DNA from: JBBQWR01 sp038210495
Lineage (GTDB): Bacteria; Planctomycetota; Planctomycetia; Pirellulales; DATAWG01
NCBI GenBank assembly: GCA_038210495.1
Contig: JBBQWR010000008.1
Span: 62,001-126,000 of the forward strand
Length of the DNA stretch: 64,000 nt
Direction of reading: 5' to 3'
The notes under the pieces were generated by a model. That model did no database searches. It had not been told where the DNA came from and was given only the letters and a program-made list of their open reading frames with translations. The stretch's first letter is position 1; each line of letters starts with the position of its first letter. Below are positions 52,778 through 62,066 of this stretch, in pieces. Both the position numbers and the translations under genes were made by a program.

Positions 52778-53974
52778 ATGGCCACTAATGGGACTCTCGG
52801 CCGCAAACTGCGGATGGCGCTGGTCGGCGGCGGACAAGGTTCATTCATCGGCCGCGTGCATGCCACCGCCGCGGTGCTCGACAATCGCGCCGCGCTTGTC
52901 GCCGGCGCCCTGTCCAGCGATCCGCAGCGAGCCAAGGCCTCGGCCGCCGATTACGATATCGCGCCGGCGCGGGCCTATACGTCCTACCGCGAGTTGATCG
53001 ACAAAGAGCGGGCCCTCCCGGCCGATCGGCGGATCGACTTCATCTCCATCGCGACGCCGAATCACACGCATTTCGAAATCGCGAAGGCCGCCGTTGAAGC
53101 CGGCTTCAACGTGATCTGCGACAAGCCGATGACTTTCGACCTGGCCCAGGCCGAGCAATTGGCCGACATGGTCGATCGCTCGGGAGTCGTGTTCGCCGTT
53201 TCGCACAACTACTCCGGATACCCGCTGGTCCGGCAGGCGCGGCAGATGATTCTCGGGGGCGAACTGGGCGAGATCAACGCGATCCGTTCGTCGTATATTC
53301 AGGGTTGGCTGCGAACACGACTCGAAGAGAGCGATCAAAAGCAGGCCGCCTGGCGCACCGATCCCACGAAGAGTGGCGCTGCGGGTTGCTTTGGCGATAT
53401 CGCGACGCACGCCTACAACCTCGGCCGATATATGACCGGTTTGCTGCCCGACTCGATCAGTTGCCATCTCAAGACATTCGAGGCCGGCCGCAAGTTGGAC
53501 GACTATGGCACGGCGATCATTCGGTTCGACAACGGCGGCTTGGGCACGGTTACCGCGTCGCAGATCACGCACGGCCGCGAAAACGATCTGGCGATCGAGA
53601 TCGACGGCACAAAGGGCTCGATCGAGTGGCGTCAGGAGGAGCCCAATAAAATGCTCGTGCGCCGCAACGGCCAGCCGCACTCGATCTACACCCGCGATCC
53701 GAATGCGCCGTACATGAACGACGCCGGACGGGCGGCCTGCCGCCTGCCCAGCGGTCATCCGGAGGCGTTTTTCGAGGCGTTCGCCAACGTTTATCGCTCG
53801 GCGTACGACGCGATGGTCGCGCGTGCCGCCGGCGAAAAAATCGATCGCGTCGATACAATCTATCCCAACGTCAACGACGGCGTGGAGGGGATGTACTTCA
53901 TCCAGCAGTCGGTGGCCAGCAGCCGCGAGAATGGGGCTTGGCTGCCGCTGCGGCATAAACGTGCGAGAAAGTAA
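52778..53974 (+). CDS. Gfo/Idh/MocA family oxidoreductase
   Basis: 398 residues. NAD(P)-dependent sugar or cyclitol dehydrogenase. Rossmann start LRMALVGGGQGSFIGRVHA (11-29), the conserved lysine in CDKPMTFDLAQAEQLAD, and the substrate-side GCFGDIATHAYNLGRYM with the catalytic-type His. C-terminal beta-sheet domain NDLAIEIDGTKGSIEWRQE. Substrate not predictable. GAGGAG lies before ATG 52778. Planctomycetes have very many paralogues of this family; the TIM-barrel epimerase at 37965 is the kind of enzyme they often work with, but it is 14 kb away. Confidence 0.9.
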   Translation: MATNGTLGRKLRMALVGGGQGSFIGRVHATAAVLDNRAALVAGALSSDPQRAKASAADYDIAPARAYTSYRELIDKERALPADRRIDFISIATPNHTHFEIAKAAVEAGFNVICDKPMTFDLAQAEQLADMVDRSGVVFAVSHNYSGYPLVRQARQMILGGELGEINAIRSSYIQGWLRTRLEESDQKQAAWRTDPTKSGAAGCFGDIATHAYNLGRYMTGLLPDSISCHLKTFEAGRKLDDYGTAIIRFDNGGLGTVTASQITHGRENDLAIEIDGTKGSIEWRQEEPNKMLVRRNGQPHSIYTRDPNAPYMNDAGRAACRLPSGHPEAFFEAFANVYRSAYDAMVARAAGEKIDRVDTIYPNVNDGVEGMYFIQQSVASSRENGAWLPLRHKRARK

Positions 53975-54179
53975 CGGCGCGTGCCGAATGGCAAATGGCG
54001 AGGGCCCGTGGCGGGCGGCGGGTGGCGGGTAAACGAGGACAATGCCGGGGGCGGATTGGCCGGTAAAACCGTCTTTGCAATATTTGCCATCGATGGCTCC
54101 CAGGCATTAACATCGACGTAGTATTGAGCGGTTATCTTGCGCGTAATCCTGCGCGAGAAACCATCGAGACGAGCCGTTT

Positions 54180-56180
54180 ATGAGCATTCCCATCACCTGC
54201 GGCGACTGCGGCCAAAAATTGGCGGCCCCTCCGAAATTCGCGGGCCGCCAAGTGGCGTGTCCCAAGTGCAAAGCACCGATTCGTGTTCCCGGCGATCCGA
54301 TCGAGCCGCCGGTTCCCGTCGCCCAAGTGATTCCCGAGGCGGCTGGAATCGCGGGCTTCGATTCGAGACTCGCGCCCGGGCCTCCCCCGATGCCGTCCTC
54401 CGGCGTGCGAATGACGCCCGCGCCGGTCGCAGTCGACGCACATGAAGCGATTCTCCCGCCGCAGCACACGGCCAAGAGTTTTCGTTCGGCGCGGAATGGG
54501 GGCAAGAGTTTCAATTCCATGGTGATCGTGGCGGCGGTGGCCGCTCTCGCCGTGGTCGGCGGCGGATTCGCCGCCTTTCACTGGCTCGGCCGCGACGGCG
54601 TCGGCAGTGACCTTCGATATCTGCCCGACGACTGCGATGTCATTGCGACCGTGGACGTCAGGGCTTTGTGGAACAGCGGTGTCAGCCAAAAGCTAAAATC
54701 CGCCAACCCCGACGCATTCAACCGGCTGACCGCGCAGATGGAGCACCAAGGAAACGTGAAGCCAGAGGACTTTGGCCGCATGACTTGGGGCTTCAAGGTC
54801 GACGGCGCCCACTGGTCGGGAGTCCTCCACCTAAATAAGGCCATCACCGACGCCGACCTAGTTCGCCCAGGTGGGCCGCCGCCGATTCAGAAGCAAGTCG
54901 GGCCGTACAAACTTCAAATCGTCAACTCCGTGGCCTTTTGTTTGGTCGACGGCACAACGATGGCGATGGGGGACGAAAGTTCGTTGAACACGGTCCTTCC
55001 GCGCACCGCGAATGCGCGAGTGCCGTCCGATTTGGAAGCGGCGATGAAGGAGGTCGATTTCTCCAAGCCGATATCGATGGCCGTCGCCACGAGCGGGATC
55101 CTTAAAGCGCCCAGCGCAAGTGCGATGGCCGCGAGCATGAAGACGATTCCCGGCGGAACGGACGGGGTGCGCTGCGCCGGTATTCAAGCCGATGTCAACG
55201 ACGACATTCGGATCAAAGCCGTTTCGCTTTGCAAGGACGCCGCGATCGCCGATCAATTCAAGAAGATGGGCGAAGGACTGCTGGCGATGGCGAAAATGAA
55301 CACCACGGCGATGCCGCCCGCCACGACAAAGATCATGGATTCGATCGCCATTTCGGTTTCGGGGGCGCAACTCACCGCCACGATGACGATCGACAAAGAC
55401 ACGATCGCGAACGCCGCCGGGTCGCTGGGCAGCCTCGGTGGCTTGTCGGGTAACAGTGGGTCCAGCACTCCTTCCATGTCGCTACCCACGCCGGGTGCTC
55501 GTTTAACTCCGCCAATTGGCTCGGGCACGATCAATTCGTCGTTGACGAGCCCGGTAGTTGACCCGCAGCGGGCCCGCGTCTCGAACGATCTGCGGCAGAT
55601 TGGGATCGCACTACTGACGGCCGAATCGAAGGACCATCACTTGCCCGCCCCTGCGATCTGCGACGCTCAGGGGAATCCGCTGCTGAGTTGGCGGGTAGCG
55701 ATCCTCCCATATATCGGCCAGCAGGATCTTTACGACAAATTTAGTTTGAACGAGTCCTGGAACAGCGACAACAACAAAAAGCTACTTGGACGGATGCCAA
55801 ATATTTACCGTCCGCTGCCAGGAAAAGCCCACGGCTTGGGGAAGACCTGTTATTTGGCCATCACCGGTGAACAGGCCGCGTTCTTCGGCCAGCAGGGGCG
55901 GACGATCGCCGATTTCAAAGACGGCACGTCGCGAACGATTGTCGTCGTCGAGGCGGGACCGAGCCGAGCGGTCGAATGGACCAAGCCCGACGATCTACCG
56001 ATCGCCGAAGCGAATCTGGCCGGCGGCCTGTTCGGGCAGCGCGACGCTGGGGCAATGGTCTTGTTCGGCGACTGTCATATCGGCGTGGTACGACCCAATA
56101 CGCCGGCCGAAGTAATCCACGCCGCATGTACGATCGCCGGCGGCGAAACAACCGTGCCGCCGACCTTCGGCAACGAGTGA
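54180..56180 (+). CDS. Zinc-ribbon membrane protein with C-terminal DUF1559 domain
   Basis: 666 residues. An N-terminal zinc ribbon (Cys 7, 10, 27, 30; CGDC...CPKC) is followed by a Pro-rich linker, one transmembrane helix (about 112-136) and a planctomycete-type extracytoplasmic region (about 140-440, DLRYLPDDCDVIATVDVRALW). The C-terminal part (about 460-655: RVSNDLRQIGIALLTAESKDHHLP, LLSWRVAILPYIGQQDLYDKF, DGTSRTIVVVEAG, LFGDCHIGVV) is DUF1559/SBP_bac_10. DUF1559 is usually attached to a prepilin-like N-terminus; here it is attached to a zinc ribbon instead. Function unknown. Confidence 0.85.
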   Translation: MSIPITCGDCGQKLAAPPKFAGRQVACPKCKAPIRVPGDPIEPPVPVAQVIPEAAGIAGFDSRLAPGPPPMPSSGVRMTPAPVAVDAHEAILPPQHTAKSFRSARNGGKSFNSMVIVAAVAALAVVGGGFAAFHWLGRDGVGSDLRYLPDDCDVIATVDVRALWNSGVSQKLKSANPDAFNRLTAQMEHQGNVKPEDFGRMTWGFKVDGAHWSGVLHLNKAITDADLVRPGGPPPIQKQVGPYKLQIVNSVAFCLVDGTTMAMGDESSLNTVLPRTANARVPSDLEAAMKEVDFSKPISMAVATSGILKAPSASAMAASMKTIPGGTDGVRCAGIQADVNDDIRIKAVSLCKDAAIADQFKKMGEGLLAMAKMNTTAMPPATTKIMDSIAISVSGAQLTATMTIDKDTIANAAGSLGSLGGLSGNSGSSTPSMSLPTPGARLTPPIGSGTINSSLTSPVVDPQRARVSNDLRQIGIALLTAESKDHHLPAPAICDAQGNPLLSWRVAILPYIGQQDLYDKFSLNESWNSDNNKKLLGRMPNIYRPLPGKAHGLGKTCYLAITGEQAAFFGQQGRTIADFKDGTSRTIVVVEAGPSRAVEWTKPDDLPIAEANLAGGLFGQRDAGAMVLFGDCHIGVVRPNTPAEVIHAACTIAGGETTVPPTFGNE

Positions 56181-56253
56181 CCTACATCGCCGCGGCGTCC
56201 TGCTGCGTCGTCTACGACTGGGGCTGGCGGTTTAGCAATCCAAATCCGCGATC

Positions 56254-57465
56254 TCACTTCCCGCTGCGATTCCAATAAATCACCAAGTTGTGCGTCGCTC
56301 GGCCGGAAGCGATGATGTCCGGCTTGCCGTCGCCGTCCAGGTCGGCGACCTTCAGGTCCTCGCAAGCCATTTGATTTTCGTCGATCCAGTGCGTCGACCA
56401 TTTTTCTCCCTTGTCGTCGAGCGGAACGTAGAGCTTGATCCCTACTTTCTTGTCTATGTTGGGCATCCGCCAACCGGCGACGATTTGCGGGCGATGAAGG
56501 CCGAGCAGATCGGCCGCGGCTAAGGCGTGCCCTTCGGCGAAATCGTCGGCAAGCACTTTTCGCGAGATACCGTGGAGATCGATGGAGTAATACACGACCT
56601 GGTTGCCGTGCATTGGTTCGATCGTCGTCATCGTGGCCCCGTCATCCGAACGAGAGCAAACGCGAATTTCACCGGCGCCAGTGGGCATCTGCTTGTCGGT
56701 CAAGGTCAGTGTCGTTCTCCAATCCTTTTCGCCTGGAAAAATTTTTGAGGAACGAATCCCCTCTTTGCCCGCAATGAGCAGCGTTTCCTCTTTGTCGCCC
56801 TCTTTGACGACCTCCAGATTGTGCGTCATATGCATTGTGTCGTCGACCACATGCGCCGTCCACTCGCCGTGCGGATCCTTGGGCACGTCGTAAGCCAAGA
56901 TCCGCACGCCGGCGCCTTCGCCGTTCTTGTTCCCAAGGCCATGCAGCGGGACGACGACCAATTGGAACCGCCCGTCGGCCAGCTTGACCCACCGCATCCG
57001 GTGCGTGGTCACTTCGTGATGCAGTCGCACGGCCTCCCAGCGCTGTGTCGGATCGGCGGGGCGAATCAGATAGAAAACCGCCCCGCTCTTGGTCACGTCG
57101 CTAGTCTCGCTCGGATTCCACCCCGCGCCGACCGCGACGGAGGCTTTGCCGCTGCCGTCGATATCCCGCGCGGCGATGCATACATTATCTTGCGACGTCA
57201 GGTCCTCGGCGATTACGAACCGCTTCCAATCTGGATTGCGATACCACACGATCTGCTTTTTGTCGGCCAGCAAAATGTCCGCCTTCCCGTCTCCATCCAC
57301 ATCGCCAATCGCCAACCCGTAGCCGATTTGCACCTTGGCATCAATAACCTGCCGCTCAAATTTCGGCGTCGGCGGCTCATCTTTGGCGGCCGCTTCGTCG
57401 GCCGCAAGCAAGGGTAGCGCCAATGACACGAGAAACAAGCCGGCAGCGGGCAAAACCAGTTTCAT
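56254..57465 (-). CDS. Secreted FG-GAP/VCBS-repeat protein
   Basis: 403 residues. Signal peptide 1-21 (MKLVLPAAGLFLVSLALPLLA). Beta-propeller of FG-GAP/VCBS type with calcium-binding aspartate loops: DVDGDGKADI (55-64), DIDGSGKASV (about 97-106), DLDGDGKPDI (about 381-390). Similar proteins are abundant in planctomycetes and presumably bind surfaces or polysaccharide outside the cell; the ligand is unknown. GGAGAG lies before ATG 57465. It is convergent with the DUF1559 gene. Confidence 0.88.
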   Translation of the reverse strand: MKLVLPAAGLFLVSLALPLLAADEAAAKDEPPTPKFERQVIDAKVQIGYGLAIGDVDGDGKADILLADKKQIVWYRNPDWKRFVIAEDLTSQDNVCIAARDIDGSGKASVAVGAGWNPSETSDVTKSGAVFYLIRPADPTQRWEAVRLHHEVTTHRMRWVKLADGRFQLVVVPLHGLGNKNGEGAGVRILAYDVPKDPHGEWTAHVVDDTMHMTHNLEVVKEGDKEETLLIAGKEGIRSSKIFPGEKDWRTTLTLTDKQMPTGAGEIRVCSRSDDGATMTTIEPMHGNQVVYYSIDLHGISRKVLADDFAEGHALAAADLLGLHRPQIVAGWRMPNIDKKVGIKLYVPLDDKGEKWSTHWIDENQMACEDLKVADLDGDGKPDIIASGRATHNLVIYWNRSGK

Positions 57466-57580
57466 GGCACTCTCCGGATCGATGTAGGTCGACGAGATTT
57501 ACGGAATGGCGATCGGCGAAGTTTGTCCGCCCGAACGGCGACTGCCATCCTATCCGCTGGCCGGCCTCGTTCGCCAGCAT

Positions 57581-58066
57581 TCAAACGCGATTCGAGTCGA
57601 GCCGGACCGCTTTGCGCCAGTAGTCCATCGACTTCACGTTACCGACCTTCTTTTCCAGGAAGTAGACGAAGGCCAGGGCCTCGTCCGGCAGGCCGAGGAT
57701 CGTCAGCGATTTGAGAATCCGGGTGAATCGCAACCAGTTGTGATTTAGGTGCATCCAGATTTCGACATTGCGGATCTGCCGCATTTCCCCCCGGTCGTAA
57801 ACCAGTCCAAATACTTGCATGAATCGATCGAACGATTTGCGCAGATTTTCCCGCAATCGCGGATCGTCCCGAAAAGCATCGATCTGTTTCTCGGTCAGAA
57901 CGGGCGCCCGGGAATTGAACTGGCTTGGCTCGGTCACCGGAAAGAGCCACTGCACGACATCGTGCGTGTCCATCAACTCGTCGTCGCTCATCTCCCAAAC
58001 CTCGGCGAGCGTTCGAACCTCGCTATTCGGCGACGTATTCAGATAAAAACCAATGAGCTTGTTCAT
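57581..58066 (-). CDS. OGFr-domain protein
   Basis: 161 residues. Matches the conserved N-terminal domain of the opioid growth factor receptor family: FYLN...RTLAEVWEMSDDELMDTHDVVQWLFPVTEPSQFN, then APVLTEKQIDAFRDDPRLRENLRKSFDRFMQVFGL. Bacterial proteins with this domain are known but have no proven role. All helical, no signal peptide. It lies 33 bases after the DUF4404 gene on the same strand, so an operon is likely. Confidence 0.85.
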   Translation of the reverse strand: MNKLIGFYLNTSPNSEVRTLAEVWEMSDDELMDTHDVVQWLFPVTEPSQFNSRAPVLTEKQIDAFRDDPRLRENLRKSFDRFMQVFGLVYDRGEMRQIRNVEIWMHLNHNWLRFTRILKSLTILGLPDEALAFVYFLEKKVGNVKSMDYWRKAVRLDSNRV

Positions 58067-58099
58067 CGATCTGGCCCGCCAACCGATATTTAACCAAGC

Positions 58100-58387
58100 T
58101 CAGAAACCCATTTGGCCGAGCATTCCAGCCACGGCGCCGATCGTCGACGACAGCTCAGGGTGCGACTCTTCGAAGTGCATTCCCGCGCTGGTGAGACGCC
58201 CGACCAGGCCAGCGTTATCGGCGGGCCGCAATTGAGCCGTGGGGGGCGATTCGGCAAGCAGTCGCTGCACGTCGGCGAGCGCGGCCTGCAACCGCTCCGC
58301 CGCCGCGGGGTCGAGTCGTTGGACCTCCGGTAGTTCGTCGAGCAATTGATCGACGGTCGATTTCAGTTGTTCGCGGTCGGCGGTCAT
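58100..58387 (-). CDS. DUF4404 family protein
   Basis: 95 residues, helical: an N-terminal amphipathic stretch (LKSTVDQLLDELPEVQRLDP, LQAALADVQRLLAESP) and a Gly-rich hydrophobic end (FEESHPELSSTIGAVAGMLGQMGF), which matches DUF4404 as I know it. Function unknown. ATG 58387. Followed closely by the OGFr gene; preceded by the glycosyltransferase gene ending 59 bases upstream. Confidence 0.8.
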   Translation of the reverse strand: MTADREQLKSTVDQLLDELPEVQRLDPAAAERLQAALADVQRLLAESPPTAQLRPADNAGLVGRLTSAGMHFEESHPELSSTIGAVAGMLGQMGF

Positions 58388-58446
58388 CGTCGGGTCCTCG
58401 TCGAATCGATCTGTTTTTCGCCTGGAAACTTGGCGCCATTATACCA

Positions 58447-59535
58447 CTACGTTGTGGCGGCCGCAGTCTTTCGACTCGCCGGATTGCAAACATAACAGGC
58501 CAGCCGGAACGCGACGCGGCGCGGGGCCAGAAGCACGAGCAGGGCCCAGGCCGACAGCCCGAGCTTCTTCTTCAAGCTGTAGCCCGGCTGGAACCAGATG
58601 GCTTGCAGCAATCGGACCAGCGGGTCGCGGCTGTGAAGCAGGGCGGCGAAGTAAGACTGGGCCATGACGCCTTGGGCATAGACGGATTTCTGCACCGAGA
58701 AGTCGAGAAATCGCGGTGGATATTGAATCGCCCCATCCGTTCGCTGCGAAATCCACTCGCGCAGCCGCGCGTAGCGCGTGGCGACCTTGCTGGCTTCGTC
58801 GTTGCCCAAGGCGGCGTTGCCGAAAATCAAGTCGTCGCCAGTCGTCTGCGGCTTGCGGTGCAGACGGTAGCGGGCCAGCGTCTCGTCGCAGGCCGCGACG
58901 GCGCCATAGGCCACCGCGCCGTAGATCAAAAAAAAGTCGGCGGCGATGCGGTCGGCGGCGTCCACGGGCAGTGGCATCAGCTGCTCGAGCGCCGAGCGCC
59001 GATATACGTTGCCGGTCCCGGGCGCGGACGGGTAAAGCAGGCCATGCCGCACAAGCGGCTTAAGCACGTCGCCACGGGCCAACGTGGCCGGCGCGGCCGC
59101 GCCCAAGGGGTGGCCATCCTCGTCGACCATTGCCATGCGGAAATGCGCTTTGACGACGCCTTGGTCGAACAGCGCGGCAGCCGTCCGCGCGGCGTGTGGC
59201 TCCAGAGCGTCATCGGCGTCGAGGAAGATTACCAGATCGCCAGTGCAGCGGGCGAACCCGGCGTTGTAAGCCGCGAGTTGGCCGCCGTTGTCCTGTAGCA
59301 CGACGTCGACACACGATGGAGCCCGCGACAAAATCTCCCGCGACTGGTCGGTCGAACCATCGTCGACGACGATCACTTGGCAGGGCGGCGATTGCGCCAG
59401 CGCCGAATCGATGGCCTCCGGCAGGAACCGCGCGTAGTTGAAATTGCAGATGACAATCGAAACGGCGGGCGCGACGAGTCCGGGCAGAGCCAGCGGCGGA
59501 GCGCCGGCGGCCTTAGTGGCGTAGTCTGATCTCAC
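58447..59535 (-). CDS. Family 2 glycosyltransferase
   Basis: 362 residues from GTG 59535. GT-A fold inverting transferase: VSIVICNFNYARFLPEAIDSAL, IVVDDGSTDQS, NGGQLAAYNAGFARCTGDLVIFLDADD (DAD metal site, about 95-122). The C-terminal third is a membrane-associated helix region (LSAWALLVLLAPRRVAF). GTG 59535 overlaps the flippase stop as GTGA, so it is translationally coupled. Longer in-frame starts run into the flippase coding sequence and read as Arg/Gly-rich nonsense. It probably adds a sugar to an exported polysaccharide. Acceptor unknown. Confidence 0.9.
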   Translation of the reverse strand: MRSDYATKAAGAPPLALPGLVAPAVSIVICNFNYARFLPEAIDSALAQSPPCQVIVVDDGSTDQSREILSRAPSCVDVVLQDNGGQLAAYNAGFARCTGDLVIFLDADDALEPHAARTAAALFDQGVVKAHFRMAMVDEDGHPLGAAAPATLARGDVLKPLVRHGLLYPSAPGTGNVYRRSALEQLMPLPVDAADRIAADFFLIYGAVAYGAVAACDETLARYRLHRKPQTTGDDLIFGNAALGNDEASKVATRYARLREWISQRTDGAIQYPPRFLDFSVQKSVYAQGVMAQSYFAALLHSRDPLVRLLQAIWFQPGYSLKKKLGLSAWALLVLLAPRRVAFRLACYVCNPASRKTAAATT

Positions 59536-60905
59536 GTCGATGCGCCGCCGGTCGGCCCCAAAAAGACTCGCCTCAACGCGCCCATTTTCCAGAGCAGCAC
59601 GCCTAACGCCACGGCGCCCAGAACGTCGGCCGCCGATCTCGCGATCGCCGCTCCCACGCCCGCCAGCGGACCCGCCAGCGCCACTAACAGCACGAGTTGC
59701 ACGGCGGTGCAAGCCAACGTCACGCGCACGGCGGAATGCTCCCGGCACAATGGCACCAGAATATACACCGATGTCGCTTGCACGAACGCGGCGAACGGGA
59801 AGCCAATCGCCAATAATTGCAATACCTGGGCGCTGGCCTCGAAGCCCGGACCGAAGACAATCCGCACCACCAGCGGAGCCGTTAGCAATGTACCGATCGT
59901 GGCCGCCAAACCGAATCCGGTGAGCCACAGCACTCCCTTACGCATCAACGCATAGGCCGCATCGCCGTTGCCGATTTTGATTCGCGCCGAAACGATGCCG
60001 AGCATGACTTGATGGGCCGGCCCTAGCATGGCGAGCAGCGCCGTGGCCAATCGTTCGGCCGATCCGAATTTGCCCACGTCCAGCGCCGCTTGTTCGGCGC
60101 CGTGCTGGGCGCCGACGATCAGACTGAGCAAGTAGGACGACGCGATCAGCGTGATCGTCGGCACGACTCCGAGCAAGAATAGCGATGTCGATTCACGGAC
60201 CAGCGAGCCCGCTCCGCACAGCCGGGGCCACCGACCGTTCAACTGGCGCAGCACGGTTGCATAGGCCACCACCAACACCACGGCGTTGGCCACGGCTAGC
60301 GAAACGAGCACATAAATCCCGTCGCTCTGCCGCTTGACCAAACACAAGACGAGCACGACGTTGACGACGAAAACGGCGACCTCAAGCAGGATCGACCGGG
60401 TGAATTGCTGCGTGCCCTGAAAATACCAACCCAAGTTGAATGCGGACAAAACGCCGATGACGATCGCCAGCACCCCCAGCGCGGGCTCGACGCGCAGCAC
60501 AGGCGACGCCACGATTGCCGCGGCGCCGATTGGCAAGGCCAAGCCCAGCAGCCGCAACCGGGCGTGGATGTGGCGGCCAATTTCAGCCGCCACCTTCTTG
60601 CGATCGCCGACGCCGGCCACGTTCCGACTTCCGACCGGCGAAAAACCGTAGTTCACCAACATCCAGATCACGCCCATAAGCGACATGGCCGTAAGCACTT
60701 TGCCGTACTCGGTGATACCGAGCACCCGCCCATAATACGGGATCAGAATGATGAGCGAGAGATACCGGACGCAATAGCCGGCGTAGACGACGATCAGCGC
60801 CGAGCGCGTCGAACGCGCGACGCCACCGAGCGCCAGACCGACTGCGCCTTCATTGGATGCGCAGGCCAAGTCTGTCGCGACAATAGGCGGCTCGGCAATC
60901 GTCAT
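59532..60905 (-). CDS. Polysaccharide flippase (Wzx-like, MOP superfamily)
   Basis: 457 residues with about 12 transmembrane helices. Moves lipid-linked oligosaccharides across the inner membrane. Typical start IVVYAGYCVRYLSLIILIPYYGRVLGITEYG (about 38-68) and the family pattern of a small glycine before each helix. Overlaps the GT2 gene by four bases, forming a coupled pair for O-antigen or exopolysaccharide assembly. No polymerase (Wzy) is in view. ATG 60905. Confidence 0.9.
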   Translation of the reverse strand: MTIAEPPIVATDLACASNEGAVGLALGGVARSTRSALIVVYAGYCVRYLSLIILIPYYGRVLGITEYGKVLTAMSLMGVIWMLVNYGFSPVGSRNVAGVGDRKKVAAEIGRHIHARLRLLGLALPIGAAAIVASPVLRVEPALGVLAIVIGVLSAFNLGWYFQGTQQFTRSILLEVAVFVVNVVLVLCLVKRQSDGIYVLVSLAVANAVVLVVAYATVLRQLNGRWPRLCGAGSLVRESTSLFLLGVVPTITLIASSYLLSLIVGAQHGAEQAALDVGKFGSAERLATALLAMLGPAHQVMLGIVSARIKIGNGDAAYALMRKGVLWLTGFGLAATIGTLLTAPLVVRIVFGPGFEASAQVLQLLAIGFPFAAFVQATSVYILVPLCREHSAVRVTLACTAVQLVLLVALAGPLAGVGAAIARSAADVLGAVALGVLLWKMGALRRVFLGPTGGAST

Positions 60906-61026
60906 GCGTACGAAGATCCCTGGCGCCGCCTATCAGTTTAACACGGATTGCGCTAGGCGTCCCGCCCCGCGCAACGTGCATTATCTTGGTTGCGCAGCTG
61001 TGCGAAGTCAATAAACGTGCGGTACA

Positions 61027-61821
61027 TCACACTGACTTGCAAACGACGATCCAGCCGTTCGCGCGCAGGTCGCCCAGCAGCCACGGCCAGCGAAGCGGCT
61101 GATGCCGGCGCGGATCGAGGCGAATCAATTCGGTGACGCGGAAGCCGGCGCGCCGCAGGGCGCCGAGCAACTCGCGGCGGCGAAAGGCGTGCAGGAACAT
61201 GTTGGGGATCAGGCGGTAATCGAAGAATTTATCGCCCGCTTCGATGTCGCGGCGCACTATGGCTCGCCACAAATTCTTGAGCAGCCACCACGGTCCGCCC
61301 GGATCGTAAAGGTTGTACCAGAGGTTATGCACATGAATGACAAACATGCCGCCCGTTTTGAGAATTCGCCGCGTGTGATCGAGCACCCGCCCGCGGTTGT
61401 CTCGGCCGCGAATCATTCCGAGCGTGCTGAATAGGCACATGCAATAATCGGCCGAGGCGTCGGCGAGACAACCGAGCTCGACGAGATTGGCGCACACCCG
61501 GTCGATCGAAAGCGACTCCTCGTCCGCCTTGTCGCGAATCACATCGAGCATCTCGCGCGACAGATCGACGGCTACGCCCCGATGCCCACGCCGCACCAGC
61601 GGCACGAGCGCCCGACCGGTCCCGGCGCCCAAATCGACGACGACTCCCGGCGTCGGAAAGCTTCGGGCAAGCACCGCCTCGTCCAACTCGAACATCCGGT
61701 TGTGGGCAAAATACTCGTCGTAATCCTGGGCGATATGCTCGGCCTGGGCGTATTCCCAAACGCCGCGAGTCACGCCGGACGGCAATTGCCAGCTAGGTCG
61801 GGTGTGCGGCGCGGCGGACAA
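61027..61821 (-). CDS. Class I SAM-dependent methyltransferase
   Basis: About 264 residues. SAM-binding motif VVVDLGAGTGRALVPLVRRG with the following acidic loop AVDLSREMLDVI, post-motif DYCMCLFSTLGMI and the hairpin FRVTELIRLDPRRH near the end. Substrate unknown; the position upstream of the flippase/GT2 pair on the same strand suggests sugar or lipid modification, but this is a guess. The start is uncertain: TTG 61821 is given, with TTG 61785 or GTG 61773 also possible; a TTG at 61878 would take in repeat-like intergenic sequence. Confidence 0.85.
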   Translation of the reverse strand: MSAAPHTRPSWQLPSGVTRGVWEYAQAEHIAQDYDEYFAHNRMFELDEAVLARSFPTPGVVVDLGAGTGRALVPLVRRGHRGVAVDLSREMLDVIRDKADEESLSIDRVCANLVELGCLADASADYCMCLFSTLGMIRGRDNRGRVLDHTRRILKTGGMFVIHVHNLWYNLYDPGGPWWLLKNLWRAIVRRDIEAGDKFFDYRLIPNMFLHAFRRRELLGALRRAGFRVTELIRLDPRRHQPLRWPWLLGDLRANGWIVVCKSV

Positions 61822-61844
61822 ACGGTGGACTCGAGAGGGGCGGG

Positions 61845-61996
61845 AATAACGAATGACTAAGCCCGAATGTCTAACCAATGACGAATGTTTAGATGACGAA
61901 CGACGCTGGCTCGAACCGGCATTTGTCGCTAAAACTTGTGGCGCTCGCTGCGCTCAATCTCAAACCTTCGTCATTCGTGCTTCGTCATGAGTCAAT
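61845..61996. repeat. GACGAAT/CGTCATTCG short repeats between genes
   Basis: Scattered words TAACGAATGACTAAG, CCAATGACGAATG, GATGACGAACGAC (61845-61901) and inverse CTTCGTCATTCGTGCTTCGTC (61966-61988). They match the 32410-32440 repeat and may fold back on each other. No gene is seen between 61879 and 62066. Confidence 0.55.
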
Positions 61997-62037
61997 GAAT
62001 ATACATTGGGTATTTCGTCATTCGATTTTGGACGTCC

Positions 62038-62066
62038 GGGACAGGGAGCTTACGCTCCCCCGTCAC
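62038..62066. repeat. Single diverged copy of the GGACAGGGGGCTTACGCCCCC repeat
   Basis: GGGACAGGGAGCTTACGCTCCCCCGTCACC, abutting the stop codon of the CDGSH gene at 62067. Both palindrome arms carry compensating changes (GGGAGC / GCTCCC), so the stem is preserved. Confidence 0.7.

Noticed and set aside
52841..53956. Minus-strand frame of 371 codons
   Set aside because: Antisense to the Gfo/Idh/MocA oxidoreductase gene.
59536..59928. N-terminal extension of the GT2 frame
   Set aside because: It overlaps the flippase coding sequence. GTG 59535 starts right before the first beta strand of the transferase.
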